From Roseovarius sp. (lineage in GTDB: Bacteria > Pseudomonadota > Alphaproteobacteria > Rhodobacterales > Rhodobacteraceae), in the NCBI RefSeq assembly GCF_027019125.1, contig NZ_JALUXE010000033.1, positions 52,962-116,961 on the forward strand: a stretch of 64,000 nt of DNA, in the 5' to 3' direction. The notes below the pieces were generated by a model, which was given only the letters and a program-made list of their open reading frames with translations, did not search any database and was not told the origin of the DNA. Shown here one piece after another: positions 61,895-64,000 of the stretch. The translations under genes and the position numbers were made by a program. Numbering within the stretch: the stretch's first letter is position 1; the number at the start of each line of letters is the position of its first letter.

Positions 61895-62258
61895 TAGACC
61901 AGCATATCAGACCGGGCAAATCGTTTTTTCAAAATTCGTCGCCGCACGTGCAGCATGACGTCAACCGATCGCCATCGACAGCCTTGTTATTCAAGCACAA
62001 TTTCGATTCGGAAGATCGGCGCGCTCAATCCGCCACCCACACCAACAAATTCGGATTTAAATAATTGTTTTATAATACTTTTTATGGATTTACGGAACAA
62101 CTCTCAGGCCGAGCAGAGCCGCACCGAATCGCCACATGCATGTTGCAACGCGGCATTTCATCTCGCCTGTATGATGCACTTTTACGCCACCCGGCGCATC
62201 GCCTTGAAACTTGCGGGCGGGGCCTGAAATTTGCCGGGTTGATGGTAAAAATCAACTG

Positions 62259-62275
62259 TGGTATTTGGAATACCA
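62259..62275. promoter_or_regulatory. Candidate GntR operator TGGTAT-TTGGA-ATACCA
   Basis: Same half-sites as 61885-61894; 44 bp upstream of the hydrolase ATG. Confidence 0.5.
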
Positions 62276-62318
62276 GTGGAATTAATACCACATTGCAAAC
62301 AGCATCAGGGGGACGATC

Positions 62319-62858
62319 ATGCTTATCCGTGCGGCCGACAGCGTGCTCGTGATCATCGACATGCAGGAGCGCCTCGTCCCCGCCATGCAGGCCCCCGCAC
62401 GCACGATTCGCAATGCCCGCACCCTGATGGCCTGCGCACATGAAATGGGTGTGCCCGTGGTAATGACCGAGCAGTATCCCGCCGGTCTTGGACAGACCGT
62501 GCCCGATCTCAAGCCGGCGCCAGACACCGTGGTCCTGAGCAAAATGCATTTTTCCTGCATGGAAGACGGCGATTTCGCGGCGCATTTCCGGGGATTGGGG
62601 CGCAAGCAGGCGGTGCTGGCCGGCATGGAGGCGCATGTTTGCGTCTTGCAAACGGCGGCCAGTCTGATCGAAGAGGGCTATGAAGTCTTTGTCGTATCAG
62701 ACGCCACCGCCTCGCGCACGCTCGAGAGCGAACGGGCCTGCATTGCCCGGCTCAGCGCCGCGGGCGCAGGCATCGCCACAACCGAAATGGTCGTATTCGA
62801 ATGGTTGGGCCGGGCGGGAACCCCGGCCTTTAAGAGACTATTGCCACTGATCAAATGA
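62319..62858 (+). CDS. Isochorismatase-family cysteine hydrolase
   Basis: VLVIIDMQERLVPAM; VLAGMEAHVCVLQTAASLIEEGYEVFVVSDAT. Confidence 0.9.
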   Translation: MLIRAADSVLVIIDMQERLVPAMQAPARTIRNARTLMACAHEMGVPVVMTEQYPAGLGQTVPDLKPAPDTVVLSKMHFSCMEDGDFAAHFRGLGRKQAVLAGMEAHVCVLQTAASLIEEGYEVFVVSDATASRTLESERACIARLSAAGAGIATTEMVVFEWLGRAGTPAFKRLLPLIK

Positions 62859-62892
62859 CGGCCCCGGTCGTTGCACTTAAGGGAGGAAGAGT

Positions 62893-64000
<1,108 letters not shown>

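Overview
The window is a high-GC alphaproteobacterial chromosome segment, most like Rhodobacteraceae/Roseobacter from protein similarity and synteny. It is mostly housekeeping genes: accC/accD/accA, hom-glpX-recJ, pyrH-frr-uppS-cdsA-dxr-rseP, miaA, xseA, purD, ilvD, folC, trkH, pcs. Four blocks stand out. (1) About 8.65-9.08 kb: a DUF1127 gene followed by four tandem hairpins, each with a CCTCCTCCC loop and the last an intrinsic terminator. This matches the CcsR/'cuckoo' sRNA arrangement known from Rhodobacter. (2) About 9.16-9.75 kb: a minus-strand cobalamin riboswitch whose only downstream gene is a small uncharacterised ORF. (3) About 16.9-24.0 kb: a complete form I CO dehydrogenase cluster coxMSL-DEFG with the AYRCSFR signature, preceded by a 20-bp-spaced direct repeat. 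(4) About 52.7-62.9 kb: an oxalate locus in which oxc and frc are co-directional with a tripartite tricarboxylate transporter (tctCBA), a UspA protein and a stand-alone formyltransferase resembling the 10-formyl-THF hydrolase domain of ALDH1L1. It is flanked by an FCD-GntR regulator with TGGTAT/ATACCA operator-like sites, a divergent cysteine hydrolase and a sucC. Block 4 is my best candidate for an undescribed functional system. Other notes: one tRNA-Glu, a stand-alone dnaE2 C-terminal OB-domain remnant beside it, tandem sulfotransferase-like paralogs, and a dispersed GC-rich intergenic repeat. I found no CRISPR array, rRNA, transposase or integrase. All family calls were made by eye, with no database search.
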